Below are positions 1 to 8,700 of a stretch of DNA of 64,000 bases, piece after piece. The DNA comes from Nocardia miyunensis NBRC 108239 (lineage in GTDB: Bacteria > Actinomycetota > Actinomycetes > Mycobacteriales > Mycobacteriaceae), in contig NZ_BDBQ01000067.1 of NCBI RefSeq assembly GCF_001613065.1, positions 33,135-97,134 of the forward strand. Direction: 5' to 3'. Every line of letters begins with the position of its first letter. Position 1 is the first letter of the stretch. The position numbers were made by a program, and so were the translations under genes. Under the pieces are notes generated by a model. The model did no database searches. It was not told where the DNA came from and was given only the letters and a program-made list of their open reading frames with translations.

Positions 1-107
1 TCGGCGACAGGCGATGCGACAGCGGTCTCGGTATTCACGTATTCGCTCCTTGCGCGTGAAGAGGTTGGGGCAGTGGCAATTTCGAACGGACAGTTCCGAG
101 GGGGCGC

Positions 108-1370
108 TCAACCCAGGGCGTCGAGGTCGATCGCCTCGGCCATAGCCCGGTACCCTTGGTCGTTGAGGTGCAGATGATCTCCGGAGTCGTAGGCGGAATG
201 CAGCCGTTGCGGATCGGTGGGTGAGCGTAAGGCGGCGTCGAGGTCTGCGACCGCGTCGTATTCGCCCGAGTCCCGAATCCAGGCGTTGATCGCGGCACGC
301 TTGGCTTCGCTGCGAGCGGTGACGAACGGAGACGGTTTCGCGGGCAACACTGTCGCGCCGACCACCCGCAGCCCGGTGTAGCGGGCTTCGCGGATGAGAT
401 TGCGGTGCGCGGCGATGACGTCGTCGGCGGACACCACGGTGTAGGGCTCGAAGGTCGGCAGCGGGGCGGTGTCGACGGCTTCGCTGATGCCGATGTCGTT
501 GATACCCAGTAGCACGATGACCGTGCCGATGCCCGGCTGGGACAGGACATCTCGGTGGAATCGGGAGATTGCCTTGTCACCGAGCCATGCCGAGTCGACG
601 GTCAGCCGATTGCCGCCGATGCCGTGATTCAACACCGCGCGCGGCCGGCCTGCAGCCGCCAGCCGCTCGGCCAGCATGTCTGGAAAACGACGGTTGACGT
701 CCGGGGTGCTGAACGACCCGTCCGTGAGGGAGTCGCCGAGGACGACGATGCCGGGCGACCGTGCCGGACCGCCGGCCACATCCACACCGCTCAGGTAGTA
801 CCAGGACCGCGAGGTCTCGCCGAACACCGCGCCCGAGGCGTCGCCGCACTGATCCCCGGTCGCGCGGAAACTGGTGGCCAGGGCCTGGGCATGATAGGTG
901 GCGGGACCCGTCGACGCGGCCGAATACATTGTCACCGCAATCGAATCCAGCGGTGTCGACCGGAAAGCTACCGGATCGCTCGCGACCTCCGCACCGACCG
1001 GGATCGTGAACGTGATTTCCCCATCAACAGTGAGGGACCGAAACGTATCCGCCCGGATCGCCGTGCCACCATCACTCGCGGCCACGGTGGCCCTGGTGAC
1101 CGTGAGTGGCGTGCGGCCGAATACATTCGACAGCCGGACGCGAAGCCGGTCGCCGCCCGCGGTGAGCCGAACCACCTGCCGCAGCGTTTGATTCGTGAAG
1201 CCCTGCTCCGACCAATTCGGGTCGAAGCCGGTGCTGGGTCGCTGCAGCGACGTCGACCACGCCGCTGCCCAGGCATCCGCCGACATCGCGTCCGGCACCG
1301 CGGCCCGACCCGGATCGGCAGCGTCGACGACCGAGCCCGCCGACCTGCCAGCGATCTTGTGTCCATCCAT
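108..1370 (-). CDS. SGNH/GDSL-family hydrolase
   Basis: Esterase or lipase-like hydrolase of the SGNH fold, about 420 residues. The blocks are visible in order: VVLGDSLTDG (block I, nucleophilic Ser), HGIGGNR (block II Gly), LGINDIG (block III Asn) and DHLHLN (block V Asp and His). An N-terminal beta-sandwich-like portion of about 190 residues precedes the catalytic domain, as in actinobacterial secreted SGNH enzymes, but no convincing signal peptide is seen, so its location is unclear. I chose the ATG at 1370 because it leaves about 95 bp for a shared promoter with the divergent AraC gene. A longer in-frame start at 1445 would nearly reach that gene. The substrate is unknown. Confidence 0.8.
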   Translation of the reverse strand: MDGHKIAGRSAGSVVDAADPGRAAVPDAMSADAWAAAWSTSLQRPSTGFDPNWSEQGFTNQTLRQVVRLTAGGDRLRVRLSNVFGRTPLTVTRATVAASDGGTAIRADTFRSLTVDGEITFTIPVGAEVASDPVAFRSTPLDSIAVTMYSAASTGPATYHAQALATSFRATGDQCGDASGAVFGETSRSWYYLSGVDVAGGPARSPGIVVLGDSLTDGSFSTPDVNRRFPDMLAERLAAAGRPRAVLNHGIGGNRLTVDSAWLGDKAISRFHRDVLSQPGIGTVIVLLGINDIGISEAVDTAPLPTFEPYTVVSADDVIAAHRNLIREARYTGLRVVGATVLPAKPSPFVTARSEAKRAAINAWIRDSGEYDAVADLDAALRSPTDPQRLHSAYDSGDHLHLNDQGYRAMAEAIDLDALG

Positions 1371-1465
1371 GACACGACCGTACGAATGCAATGTCGGATG
1401 ATGAATGGCCTGCCGTCTGGAATTCTTGTCTGATCGTCTGACCATCGCGACAGTAGGATATCTGT

Positions 1466-2398
1466 ATGGACGTTCTCAGCGACGTGCTCGCGGCCATGCG
1501 GGCCGGTCAGCCGTACGCCGGTCGCAGCACCTGCCGCGCACCGTGGGGTGTGCGATTCCCCGCCGGCGACGCGGCCTGCTGCCATATCGTCCTGCAGGGT
1601 GGCTGCACCTTGATCCCGGCCACCGGCTCTCCAACTTCCATGGGGGTCGGGGACATCCTGTTCACTGGACCACGGCACGCCCACACCCTCGTCGACCAAC
1701 CCGGAAGTCCGGCCATCGACTTCCAGCCCGACAAAACCAGCGGCTACTCCGTTATCGAGCTCGACATCCCCGGCCCCGGCGCCACCACCGAAATGCTGTG
1801 CGTCTGTTACACCTTCGATCTGGTCCGGCAACACCCGCTGCTCCGCGCTCTGCCCCCGGAGATCCACCTGCCCGCCCGCGTCGGCGACCACAACGCACTG
1901 CGCGCCACCGTCGACATGCTCGGCACCGAACTGCACCAGCCCCGTTCCGGGACCGACGCTATCCTGCCCGCACTCATCGACATGCTGCTCCTCCATGTGC
2001 TGCGGGCCTGGCTCGACGACAGTGACCTGCGCACCGACACCGGATGGGCCACCGCCCTCACCGACCCGGCCGTCGCCACCGCCCTGCATCACATCCACCA
2101 CGAGCCCGAAAACCCTTGGACTGTCGAAGAATTGGCTACTCGAGCCGGAACCTCCCGCGCCACCTTCGCCAAACGCTTCACCACCGCCGTCGGCCAGCCA
2201 CCCCTGACCTATCTCACCTGGTGGCGGATGACCATCGCCGCCCGGCTCCTCCACCGCACCGACACCCCCATCCACACCATCGCCCACCGCTGCGGATACA
2301 GCTCCGAATACGCCTTCTCCAAAGCATTCAAACGCGAATTCGGACTCCCCCCGAACCAGTACCGCCGCCAACGTCAACCCACCACGACGCGAACCTGA
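1466..2398 (+). CDS. AraC-family transcriptional regulator with cupin-type sensor domain
   Basis: A 310-residue regulator. Residues 1-190 form a cupin_6-like ligand-binding domain (short hydrophobic strands, the GVGDILFTGPRHAH motif). Residues 205-300 carry two helix-turn-helix motifs of the AraC/XylS type (TVEELATRAGTSRATFAKRF and IHTIAHRCGYSSEYAFSKAF), ending in the family signature GLPPNQYRR. The gene lies head-to-head with the SGNH hydrolase, so the hydrolase is the obvious candidate target. That link is inferred only from position. Confidence 0.85.
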   Translation: MDVLSDVLAAMRAGQPYAGRSTCRAPWGVRFPAGDAACCHIVLQGGCTLIPATGSPTSMGVGDILFTGPRHAHTLVDQPGSPAIDFQPDKTSGYSVIELDIPGPGATTEMLCVCYTFDLVRQHPLLRALPPEIHLPARVGDHNALRATVDMLGTELHQPRSGTDAILPALIDMLLLHVLRAWLDDSDLRTDTGWATALTDPAVATALHHIHHEPENPWTVEELATRAGTSRATFAKRFTTAVGQPPLTYLTWWRMTIAARLLHRTDTPIHTIAHRCGYSSEYAFSKAFKREFGLPPNQYRRQRQPTTTRT

Positions 2399-2413
2399 AA
2401 ACGATGCCGTGTT

Positions 2414-2527
2414 TGTTTCATAGGCGGTCACCTATGAAACAGGGCTCCGACCGGGGAACGTCCCGGGCGTTCCATGTTTCATAGAGTGTTTCATCTGACT
2501 TGTAGTGTGAAACGTATACATGAAACA
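2414..2527. repeat. Cluster of TGTTTCAT palindromes, candidate resolvase res site
   Basis: A perfect 11-bp inverted repeat (TGTTTCATAGG at 2414-2424, complement at 2431-2441) separated by 6 bp gives a 28-bp palindrome, the length of a serine-resolvase crossover subsite. More copies follow: TGTTTCAT at 2475 and 2487, TGTGAAAC at 2506 and ATGAAACA at 2520. Together these look like accessory subsites. The cluster sits immediately 5' of the resolvase gene, where res sites are usually found. A regulatory operator bound by the same protein is equally possible. Confidence 0.55.
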
Positions 2528-2536
2528 ACCCCGAGG

Positions 2537-2703
2537 GTGGCCGACGACGATTTCCTCTTGGTGGAGACCCACGACTGTCCTATGTCGACCTGCGCCGCTC
2601 CAGCCGGGTCCGCGTGCCGGACCGGTAAGGGCAAAGTCGCCACCCAGTACCACACCGCCCGGTTCCGTCTCGTGCTCTCGCTGGCCAAGGCTCTCAACGC
2701 CCC
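2537..2703 (+). pseudogene. Displaced N-terminal zinc-motif segment of the resolvase
   Basis: In this frame the sequence reads VADDDFLLVETHDCPMSTC, then a CxAPAGSACRT motif, a KGKVATQYHTARF segment and LAKALNA. Actinobacterial element resolvases commonly carry such a Cys-rich N-terminal segment fused directly to the catalytic domain. After about 2703 homology continues one frame over (TPALRKPGSAWVELPRP, then AGHVRIGYARAS). The jump falls in a C-rich run, so one missing C would restore a single protein. GTG 2537 is the best start, because the earlier ATG at 2474 lies inside the palindrome cluster. It is either a real frameshift or a sequence error. Confidence 0.65.
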
Positions 2704-2784
2704 ACCCCGGCACTGCGCAAGCCCGGATCCGCCTGGGTCGAACTGCCGCGCCCACCCGCGGCCGGGACGGAGCCCGCCGGGCAC

Positions 2785-3411
2785 GTGCGAATCGGCTACG
2801 CCCGCGCCTCCACCGCCCACCAATCCCTGGACACCCAGCTGGACTCCCTGCGGGCCGCCGACGTCGGCCGGGTCGTCGCCGAGAAGGTCTCCACCCGCGC
2901 CACCACCCGTCCCGAACTGGACAACGCCGTCGCCCTCGCCCGGGAACTGCGCGCCTCCGGTGTCGCGGTCACCCTCGTCGTGCACGAACACAAACGCCTC
3001 GGCCGCGGAATCGAGCTCGCCGCCCTCGCCGAGCAATTGAAAGCTTCCAGCATCGGCCTGGAGTTCCTCACCGGTGAGCTGCAAGGCTCCCATGACCCGT
3101 CCGGGGTCGTGTTCACCGTGCTGGCAGCCCTGTCCGGCATGGAACGCGAATACATCCGCGACCGCACCCTCGAAGGCCACGAATCCGCCCGCAAACGCGG
3201 CAAGACCATCGGCGGCGCCACCGTCGTCGGCGACGACATGCTCTCCCACGCCCTGCACCTGCGCGCCCAAGGACTCAGCCTGCGCGACATCGCTGCCCGC
3301 CTCGTCATCACCAAAGGCAAGAAGAAAGGCCAACACCCCTCCTCGGCCACCGTCCTGCGCATGCTCCGCGACCACGACCACGCCACGGACCAGGCAGTAA
3401 TCCCGGACTGA
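2785..3411 (+). CDS. Serine recombinase (resolvase family), C-terminal in-frame part
   Basis: Catalyses site-specific DNA recombination through a covalent serine intermediate. The protein begins RIGYARASTAHQSLDTQ, with the catalytic Ser in the YARAST motif. It continues with the conserved LVVHEHKRLGRG and SGMEREYIRDRTLEGHESARKRGK segments and a C-terminal helix-turn-helix (LSLRDIAARLVI). The GTG at 2785 is only an internal codon of what should be a longer protein: upstream in the same frame, back to about 2704, the linker is coding-like and joins, after a one-base shift, the zinc-motif segment. Its neighbours, a res-like site and an integrase remnant, mark a degraded mobile element. Confidence 0.75.
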   Translation: MRIGYARASTAHQSLDTQLDSLRAADVGRVVAEKVSTRATTRPELDNAVALARELRASGVAVTLVVHEHKRLGRGIELAALAEQLKASSIGLEFLTGELQGSHDPSGVVFTVLAALSGMEREYIRDRTLEGHESARKRGKTIGGATVVGDDMLSHALHLRAQGLSLRDIAARLVITKGKKKGQHPSSATVLRMLRDHDHATDQAVIPD

Positions 3412-4293
3412 CTCACACCCCGGGAACCGCCGAGAGTTCTACTTTGCGGCTCAGGCCAGCTTCAGGATTCCGGGGCCCTCACCGACGCCGAGATCGGCAC
3501 CGCGCTGGAATCGCTGTGGGGCGCATCGGCGGTCAACAGCTGGAACTCCCGGCGCGCCGCGGTCGGCAAATGGCTGAGCTGGTGCGCCGAACAGGGCTGG
3601 GACGCACCGAAACTGCCCGCCTCGGCCGCACGGTCGACCCCGCCGGACTCCGAGACCCCGGTGCGCTCGCGCACCGCGATCGACCGGCTCATCGCCCGCC
3701 GCGAAGTCCATGTGCGGGAGAAGACGCTGTGGCGAATGCTGTACGAGACATGTGCTCGCGCAGAGGAACTGCTCCAGCTCAACATCGAAGACCTTGATCA
3801 GGCGGGCCGCTGCGGCCGGGTGAAGTCCAAGGGCGCCAAACCCCGCACCCGCCGCCGCGGGCCCGCTCACCACGAACACGTCCTCGAGGTCGTGTACTGG
3901 GACGCGGGCACCGCCCGGCTGCTGCCGAGGCTGCTGCGCGGCCGCACGCGCGGGCCGGTGTTCCTCACCCACCGCCGGCCCGGGCCCGGGAAATACCTCG
4001 GCGAGCGTGACCTGTGCCCTGACACCGGGCTGGCGCGGCTGTCCTATGACCAGGCCCGCGACCTGCTCGACGCCGCCACCGCGATCGACGGACCCGGCAC
4101 CGGCTGGGATCTGCACGAACTCCGCCATTCCGGTCTCACACATCTCGGCGAATCCGGAGCCAGCCTGCTCGAACTCATGGCAAAGTCCCGGCACCGCAAA
4201 GCCGAGAACTTGCGCCGCTACTTCAAGCCGTCGCCTCAGGCGATGCGCGATCTCACCGCCCTGCTCGGTCCGGACGCCGACCGCCGACGCTGA
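3412..4293 (+). pseudogene. Tyrosine recombinase/integrase, N-terminally truncated
   Basis: The catalytic domain is intact: Arg in CARAEELLQL, HELRH (His-x-x-Arg) near 4117-4131, SRHRKAENL (His), then the YF tyrosine nucleophile in LRRYFKP. The frame is open upstream to 3412 and codes the end of the core-binding domain (TDAEIGTALESLW through KWLSWCAEQGWDAP). No ATG or GTG occurs before 3661, and the first half of the core-binding domain is missing. The resolvase stop codon lies immediately upstream. A truncated protein could start at GTG 3661, but it would lack the arm and core-binding region. This is most likely a remnant of an integrated element. Confidence 0.7.
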
Positions 4294-4501
4294 GCTGCGG
4301 CGTTTCCATATCCGTTGTTTTTTCGGCGGTTACTACCGGAACCCCCAGTTCGCGCCTACGCTTGTGCGGACTTCGCCCGCTGTGCTGTCACGACGAAATC
4401 CCCTCTGCCGCAATGCCCACGCTGGCAGCGCCTGCCGGTTGCATCCCTCCGCGGTCGGCTACGGCTTGAAGACCGATCCGCTGGTTGGATCGAGGTGATC
4501 C

Positions 4502-4918
4502 TCAGTTGGCGGCGAGTCCGGTGAGGTGGGTCAGGGCGGTGAAGCCGTCGTCGGTGCCGGGCCAGTGTTCGCGGACCGCGTCGATGCCCGCGTGGCGGAC
4601 GACGTTGCGCAGGACGGCGGTGACGATGATGGCGTCGTCGGCGTAGCCGATCACGGGGAGGAAGTCCGGGACGAGGTCGATCGGGGAGGCCAGGTAGATC
4701 AGCAACAGGCCCAGCCGGATTCGAACTCCGCGAGGCAGGGTGGGGTCCGCGGCCAGGCGGCGGATCAGCCGGAGGGTGTCGGGCAGGATTCGCAGGGCTT
4801 CGCGGAGCAGGTTACCGCGCGGTCGAACGACGACGAGCATGACGATGAGGGCGAGCCAGATCAGTATGAGCGCGGCGGCCGAACCGAGCGCGGTGTCCCA
4901 CCAGAACGAACCGGTCAT
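4502..4918 (-). CDS. DUF1232 (YkvA-like) small membrane protein
   Basis: A 138-residue protein with a strong N-terminal transmembrane segment (about residues 10-32), a basic stretch, then the DUF1232 signature LLIYLASPIDLVPDFLPVIGYADDAII, whose Pro-x-Asp-Leu-x-Pro-Asp core defines the family. The function of DUF1232 proteins is unknown; they are usually membrane associated. Start ATG 4918 is chosen because an AGGAG lies just upstream and the longer form adds an unconserved arginine-rich tail. The 208 bp between the integrase remnant and this gene hold nothing I recognise. Confidence 0.75.
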   Translation of the reverse strand: MTGSFWWDTALGSAAALILIWLALIVMLVVVRPRGNLLREALRILPDTLRLIRRLAADPTLPRGVRIRLGLLLIYLASPIDLVPDFLPVIGYADDAIIVTAVLRNVVRHAGIDAVREHWPGTDDGFTALTHLTGLAAN

Positions 4919-5012
4919 CACCGCTCCTGCTGGGTGGGTAGCAGTTCGACGGTGTCGAAGCATCCGTCACATATCCATGCTACGGGCATTACATTCTCGG
5001 CGGCGATAGGGG

Positions 5013-5783
5013 TCATCGGGTACCTGCACCATCCTCGAACGCGCCCGCGCGCAGGACGGGAACCACTGTGCTGCTGTCGATTTCGACGGCGACCTCGACG
5101 TCCTCGGCGAATCCGATCGCGGCGAGTTCTCGTCCGGACGCGCAGCCGCGGATGACCGCGGGCAGGTCGGTGATGCCGTCGTAGCCGGCCCGCGCAACGG
5201 TTGCCTCGGGGGACAGGGGGCCCGCGCCGTGGCGGGCCAGCGCGGATACGACCGCTCCCGCGCCGAGCCAGTCCTCGATTCCGGGGCGCAGGATCGGCTG
5301 TCCGGGCCAGGATTCACCTGCGGCGATCACCGAGACGGGCTGGTCGAAGGTCCCCCAGCCCTGCGCGTGGATCCATGCCGCGACCGCCGCGGCGTTGCGC
5401 AGACAGGACGCGACGACCGGTGCGGCGGTCACGGCTGCGGAGATGGCCGATCCGTTGGGTGAGGGCAGGACGAGTCGTTCGGGCGCGGGTGCGCGCCGCA
5501 GGGCAGCCGGCGACAGCGACCATGGTTGCCGCGCAGACACTTTCGAGCGTCCGACGGCTCGCTCCGCATCGTGCTCCACGGCCATCCGGTCGGCGCGCTC
5601 GTCGTGCCACGGGCACGGCAGCACCCGGGTTCGCGCCTCCACGGCCACCGACACCGAGGTGGTGAAGGACAGCACGTCGACCACGACCACGACCGCACTG
5701 CCGGGGGCGAGAGCCCGCGCACCCGCGGGGCCCCAATCCACACGTACACCCCACGCCGCCTGTCCAGCCCAGTCCGCACTCAT
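5013..5783 (-). CDS. 2-phosphosulfolactate phosphatase (ComB) family protein
   Basis: A 256-residue ComB-fold protein. Family features are VVVVVDVLSFTTSVSVAVE near residues 31-50 (Asp of the metal site and the strand after it), LPSPNGSAIS (the family's PNG motif) and a C-terminal region with the YDGITDLP and CASGRELAAIGFAEDVE segments. The name comes from the archaeal coenzyme M pathway enzyme. Actinobacteria do not make coenzyme M, so the phosphatase activity is plausible but the natural substrate is unknown. The gene is monocistronic. Confidence 0.75.
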   Translation of the reverse strand: MSADWAGQAAWGVRVDWGPAGARALAPGSAVVVVVDVLSFTTSVSVAVEARTRVLPCPWHDERADRMAVEHDAERAVGRSKVSARQPWSLSPAALRRAPAPERLVLPSPNGSAISAAVTAAPVVASCLRNAAAVAAWIHAQGWGTFDQPVSVIAAGESWPGQPILRPGIEDWLGAGAVVSALARHGAGPLSPEATVARAGYDGITDLPAVIRGCASGRELAAIGFAEDVEVAVEIDSSTVVPVLRAGAFEDGAGTR

Positions 5784-6111
5784 CGAATCCCCTTGTCCAT
5801 GTAGGAGTTTCAGTGGTCACCGCGGACGCGTCGCGAACCGGATTCGAACAGCGCGCACCATCATCCCGCGTGTGTGAGAGGAACGGAATATGGTCTCCCA
5901 CAACGCGCTTGCGGGTTTGGGCGTTATGTACCCGATCTCTTCGATGCGGGCCAGTCGGTTTCGACCGTGCAGGATGCAAAGCGCTGCGACCTTGGTTGAG
6001 ATCTTTCCTGCGGGTATGTGCGAGTTGAATGAAAATCTGCTCTGGTGGGGGCTTTGCGAGATTGCGGCGTGGTGAGCTGGCGTCTTCAACGAGCCGTAGT
6101 GGGAGGCGGGT
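5784..6111. other. Intergenic region of 328 bp without a recognised gene
   Basis: Divergent promoter region for the ComB-like and XRE genes. It contains GATTCGAAC near 5841, which resembles a tRNA T-loop on the minus strand, but the flanking stem does not pair. The last bases (GGGAGGCGGGT) form the ribosome-binding site of the XRE gene. I see nothing else. Confidence 0.5.
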
Positions 6112-6993
6112 ATGTCGGAGGACGGATCGACGCTGGCGCGACGTCAGCTGGGGAAGTATTTGCGGGATGGTCGGGACGAGTGCGGCCTGACGTTGGAACA
6201 GGCGGCCGCGCTGATTCAGCGCAGTGCCAGCACATTGCAGCGGATCGAGAAGGGGGTGGTGGCGAAGCCGCGGGAGGTGGATCTCGAAGCGCTGTGCAGG
6301 ATCTACGAATTCGATGCGGAGCACACCGCCGCGATGAAAGGTCTTGCCGCGCAGGGTAATGAGGAGAGCTGGTGGTATGAATACGGTGACCTGATTCCGG
6401 CGAACTTCGATTTCTTCGTAGGATTGGAGGCGTCGGCGCAGCGGCTGACAAGTTATGAACCTGAGCTGGTGCCGGGGCTGCTGCAAACGCCCGTGTACGC
6501 GGGCGCGTTGTTCCATGCGGGTTATCCGGACGACAGTGCCGAAAAGCATGCGCGACGAGTGCAGCTGCGGATGCGCCGCCAAGCCCGGATCACTCGAAAG
6601 CACAGCCCGGTTGTTCTCGACGTCGTGCTGCGCGAATCAGTCCTCAGAGGCGTCGTCGGCGGCCCGCGCATCATGGCGGCGCAGCTAAAACACCTGGCGG
6701 ACATAAGCACTCGGGACAACGTCAACCTGCAGGTGTTGCCGTTCAGCGCCGGATTCCCGCTCGGGGAAGCTGTCGGTCCCTTCGTCATCCTCGAGTTCGG
6801 CACCGACAAGAACGGCCGGGCGGTGGAGCCTCCTGTTGTCTACAGGGACATTTTCACAGGGGTTTTGTACCTTGCGAAGCCGATTGCAGTTCAGCGTTAT
6901 CATGAAGCGTACGAATACTTCCAGCGCGGCGCGTTGGATGCAGTAGCCAGTCGAGCCCTGCTTCGGCAGCTCGCGAAGGAGTATGCGTCGTGA
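6112..6993 (+). CDS. XRE-family regulator with DUF5753 (Scr1-type antitoxin-like)
   Basis: A 293-residue protein. Residues 10-65 form a helix-turn-helix of the Cro/C1 type (LGKYLRDGRDECGLTLEQAA, QRSASTLQRIEKG). Residues 95-285 match the DUF5753 domain with its typical VGLEASAQRLTSYEPELVPGLLQT segment. Such genes are almost always paired with a short DUF397 gene, as here. In Streptomyces the pair is described as toxin-antitoxin-like (Scr1/Scr2) or as a developmental regulator. The strong Shine-Dalgarno GGGAGG supports the start. Confidence 0.88.
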   Translation: MSEDGSTLARRQLGKYLRDGRDECGLTLEQAAALIQRSASTLQRIEKGVVAKPREVDLEALCRIYEFDAEHTAAMKGLAAQGNEESWWYEYGDLIPANFDFFVGLEASAQRLTSYEPELVPGLLQTPVYAGALFHAGYPDDSAEKHARRVQLRMRRQARITRKHSPVVLDVVLRESVLRGVVGGPRIMAAQLKHLADISTRDNVNLQVLPFSAGFPLGEAVGPFVILEFGTDKNGRAVEPPVVYRDIFTGVLYLAKPIAVQRYHEAYEYFQRGALDAVASRALLRQLAKEYAS

Positions 6994-7193
6994 TGGACGA
7001 TCTAGCGAACGCGATGTGGTTCAAGAGCAGCCATAGTGGTGCCTCCCAGAACTGCGTCGAGGTCGCCTTCCTGCCGAAGAGTCTTGTTGGCGTTCGTGAT
7101 TCGAAGCAGCCGTCTGGTCCTGCGTTGGTGTTCACCTCGGATGAGTGGTCGGCCTTCGTCGATGCGACAGACCGGGGCAGGTTCGATCGATGA
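6993..7193 (+). CDS. DUF397 domain protein, partner of the XRE regulator
   Basis: A 66-residue protein, essentially a single DUF397 domain: MWFKSSHSGASQNCVEVAF, then VGVRDSKQPSGPALVFTSDEWSAFV. This reproduces the family pattern W-x-K-S-S-x-S, N-C-V-E-V, V-R-D-S-K and F-x-x-x-x-W. It overlaps the XRE stop codon (TGATG), which indicates translational coupling. A GTG three bases upstream is an alternative start. Its role, toxin-like or modulator, is not settled. Confidence 0.85.
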   Translation: MDDLANAMWFKSSHSGASQNCVEVAFLPKSLVGVRDSKQPSGPALVFTSDEWSAFVDATDRGRFDR

Positions 7194-7230
7194 TCTGACG
7201 GATGCGTAACTGGTCAGGTTTATGGGCGGA

Positions 7231-7602
7231 TCATGCGGTGGCGCTTGTTCGCCGCAGAACGTGGCGTAGTTCGCCGCTGTCGTGTAGTCCCTTGATTACT
7301 TCGGCCATCGGCAGGATTCCGGGTTCTTTGACGATCAGGCCGTCCTGGCACCAGAAGTACCGGCCGCTGAGCGCCTCGCCGGTGTCGGACCAGCGTGCCA
7401 TCAGTCGCTCGACTTCGGTGATGGTGAAGATCGTTGCGCTCCAGCGGGAGCCATCGGGCAGGCGGACCTCCACGTCGACATTCACCTCGTCGAGCGCTTC
7501 ATTCGGGTCGGGGAGGAACAGCATCTCGAGCGGTCCCGCGCATACGCGGTAGTAGGCCCCATCCCACATTGGGGCGCGGACGCCGTGGCCTTGCTCCTTC
7601 AC
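7231..7602 (-). CDS. Conserved hypothetical protein
   Basis: A 123-residue soluble protein with no signal or membrane segment. I see the pattern YYRVCAGPLEMLFLPDP, then VDVEVRLPDGSRWSATIFT and GRYFWCQDGLIVKEPG, rich in aromatic residues and resembling small single-domain actinobacterial proteins found near XRE/DUF397 genes. It is convergent with the DUF397 gene. The start is uncertain: GTG 7602 is used, while an internal ATG at 7569 lacks a clear ribosome-binding site. The function is unknown. Confidence 0.6.
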   Translation of the reverse strand: MKEQGHGVRAPMWDGAYYRVCAGPLEMLFLPDPNEALDEVNVDVEVRLPDGSRWSATIFTITEVERLMARWSDTGEALSGRYFWCQDGLIVKEPGILPMAEVIKGLHDSGELRHVLRRTSATA

Positions 7603-7742
7603 CTGGTCAGTCTTTCAGCCCGGTGGGGAGCAGGACAAGAAAGTATGGACTTCGGCTGTGCGGGGTCGACCGCTCCGCGACGGCCGACTGGTGCGCGGCC
7701 GCGAGCCCGCCCCGGCCCGAAACCGCGGGGGCTGACTCGCAC

Positions 7743-7769
7743 AGCGCACTGTGCCTGTCGCAGTGCGCT
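7743..7769 (-). terminator. Inverted repeat at the end of the P450/crotonase operon
   Basis: Perfect 9-bp stem (AGCGCACTG paired with CAGTGCGCT) with a 9-bp loop, touching the stop codon of the last crotonase gene. There is no T-run, as is usual in high-GC Actinobacteria. Confidence 0.5.
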
Positions 7770-8520
7770 ACTGAGCCTTCCAGTGCGCCGGACGCTTCTC
7801 CAGGAAGGCGGCAACCCCTTCGGCGACGTCCGCGGTGCGCACCAGTTCGCCGTGGGTGCGGTTCGACAGCTCCCAGAGTGCGGTCTCGTCCCCGTTGATC
7901 GCCGCGTCGGCGACCTGTAGCGAAGCACGAACGGCCAGTGGGGCATTGGCGCAGATCCGCTCGGCGAGTTCGATCGCCGCGGTCAAAGCGGCGCCCGGTT
8001 CGGTCAGGCGGTTGACGAAGCCGAGTCGCTCGGCGCGTTCCGCGTCGATGGGGTCCGCGGTCAGCAGTAGTTCCCGTGCCAGATTGGGCGGGAAATGCCG
8101 GGTGATGCGGAACGCGCCGCCGAAATCGGCCATCAGGCCACGCTGTGGCTCGGGCAATCCGAAGCTTGCGTTCGTCGCGGCGACGACCAGATCGCAGCAC
8201 AGCACGAGTTCGAGCCCGCCGCCCAGTGCGACGCCTTCGACCGCGGCGATGAGCGGTTTGGTACGAGTGCGGGTGATGAGCCCGGCGATCCCGCCCCGGG
8301 GAGTCGGCTCGCCGGGCCCGGCCGCCAGATCCGCACCGGCGCTGAAACACAGTGTGCCGCCGGTGAGTACCGCGCACCACTGCTCGGGATCGTCTTCGAA
8401 CTCGTTGAGCGCGTTGTCGATTCCGGCGGTGATGTCGGCATTGATGGCATTGCGCTTGGCTTCGCGCCGCATCGTGATGACGGTGACCCGCCCACGCTGG
8501 GTGACCTCGACCGTGTCCAT
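7768..8520 (-). CDS. Enoyl-CoA hydratase/isomerase (crotonase) family protein
   Basis: A 250-residue protein of normal crotonase length. Family landmarks are the oxyanion-hole segments CFSAGADLAAG (residues about 59-69) and GVALGGGLELVLCCDLVVA (about 96-114), and the EPQRGLMADFGG region holding a catalytic acidic position. It is the last gene of the TetR-led operon, and its ATG overlaps the preceding small gene (ATGA). A role in CoA-thioester metabolism, beta-oxidation-like, is likely. The exact substrate cannot be told. Confidence 0.85.
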   Translation of the reverse strand: MDTVEVTQRGRVTVITMRREAKRNAINADITAGIDNALNEFEDDPEQWCAVLTGGTLCFSAGADLAAGPGEPTPRGGIAGLITRTRTKPLIAAVEGVALGGGLELVLCCDLVVAATNASFGLPEPQRGLMADFGGAFRITRHFPPNLARELLLTADPIDAERAERLGFVNRLTEPGAALTAAIELAERICANAPLAVRASLQVADAAINGDETALWELSNRTHGELVRTADVAEGVAAFLEKRPAHWKAQ

Positions 8521-8693
8521 CAGATACTCGCGTACTTCGCGCTCGTCCCGGTGACCGGCAGTGGATCCCAGCCGAGCTTAGGCCGGGCGTCTTCGCTGGA
8601 TGGCCCCTGGTACCGCGCGAAGATGTTCAGCGCTGCCTGCCGGTATCCGGGATCTTCGGTGTCGATGATCGAGGCGCGGTTGTGTGATGCCAT
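8520..8693 (-). CDS. Small protein of unknown function in the P450/crotonase operon
   Basis: A 57-residue protein, MASHNRASII... ending in GTSAKYASI. It has no membrane segment or recognised motif. Evidence that it is real: it fits exactly between the phosphotransferase-like gene (7 bp upstream) and the crotonase, and its stop codon overlaps the crotonase start by the ATGA arrangement typical of translational coupling. An accessory or subunit role in the pathway is conceivable but not shown. Confidence 0.55.
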   Translation of the reverse strand: MASHNRASIIDTEDPGYRQAALNIFARYQGPSSEDARPKLGWDPLPVTGTSAKYASI

Positions 8694-8700
8694 TGTTCTC

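Noticed and set aside
5811..5950. tRNA-like T-loop GATTCGAAC near 5841
   Set aside because: The bases flanking the loop do not form a T-stem, and no acceptor or anticodon arm could be folded on either strand.
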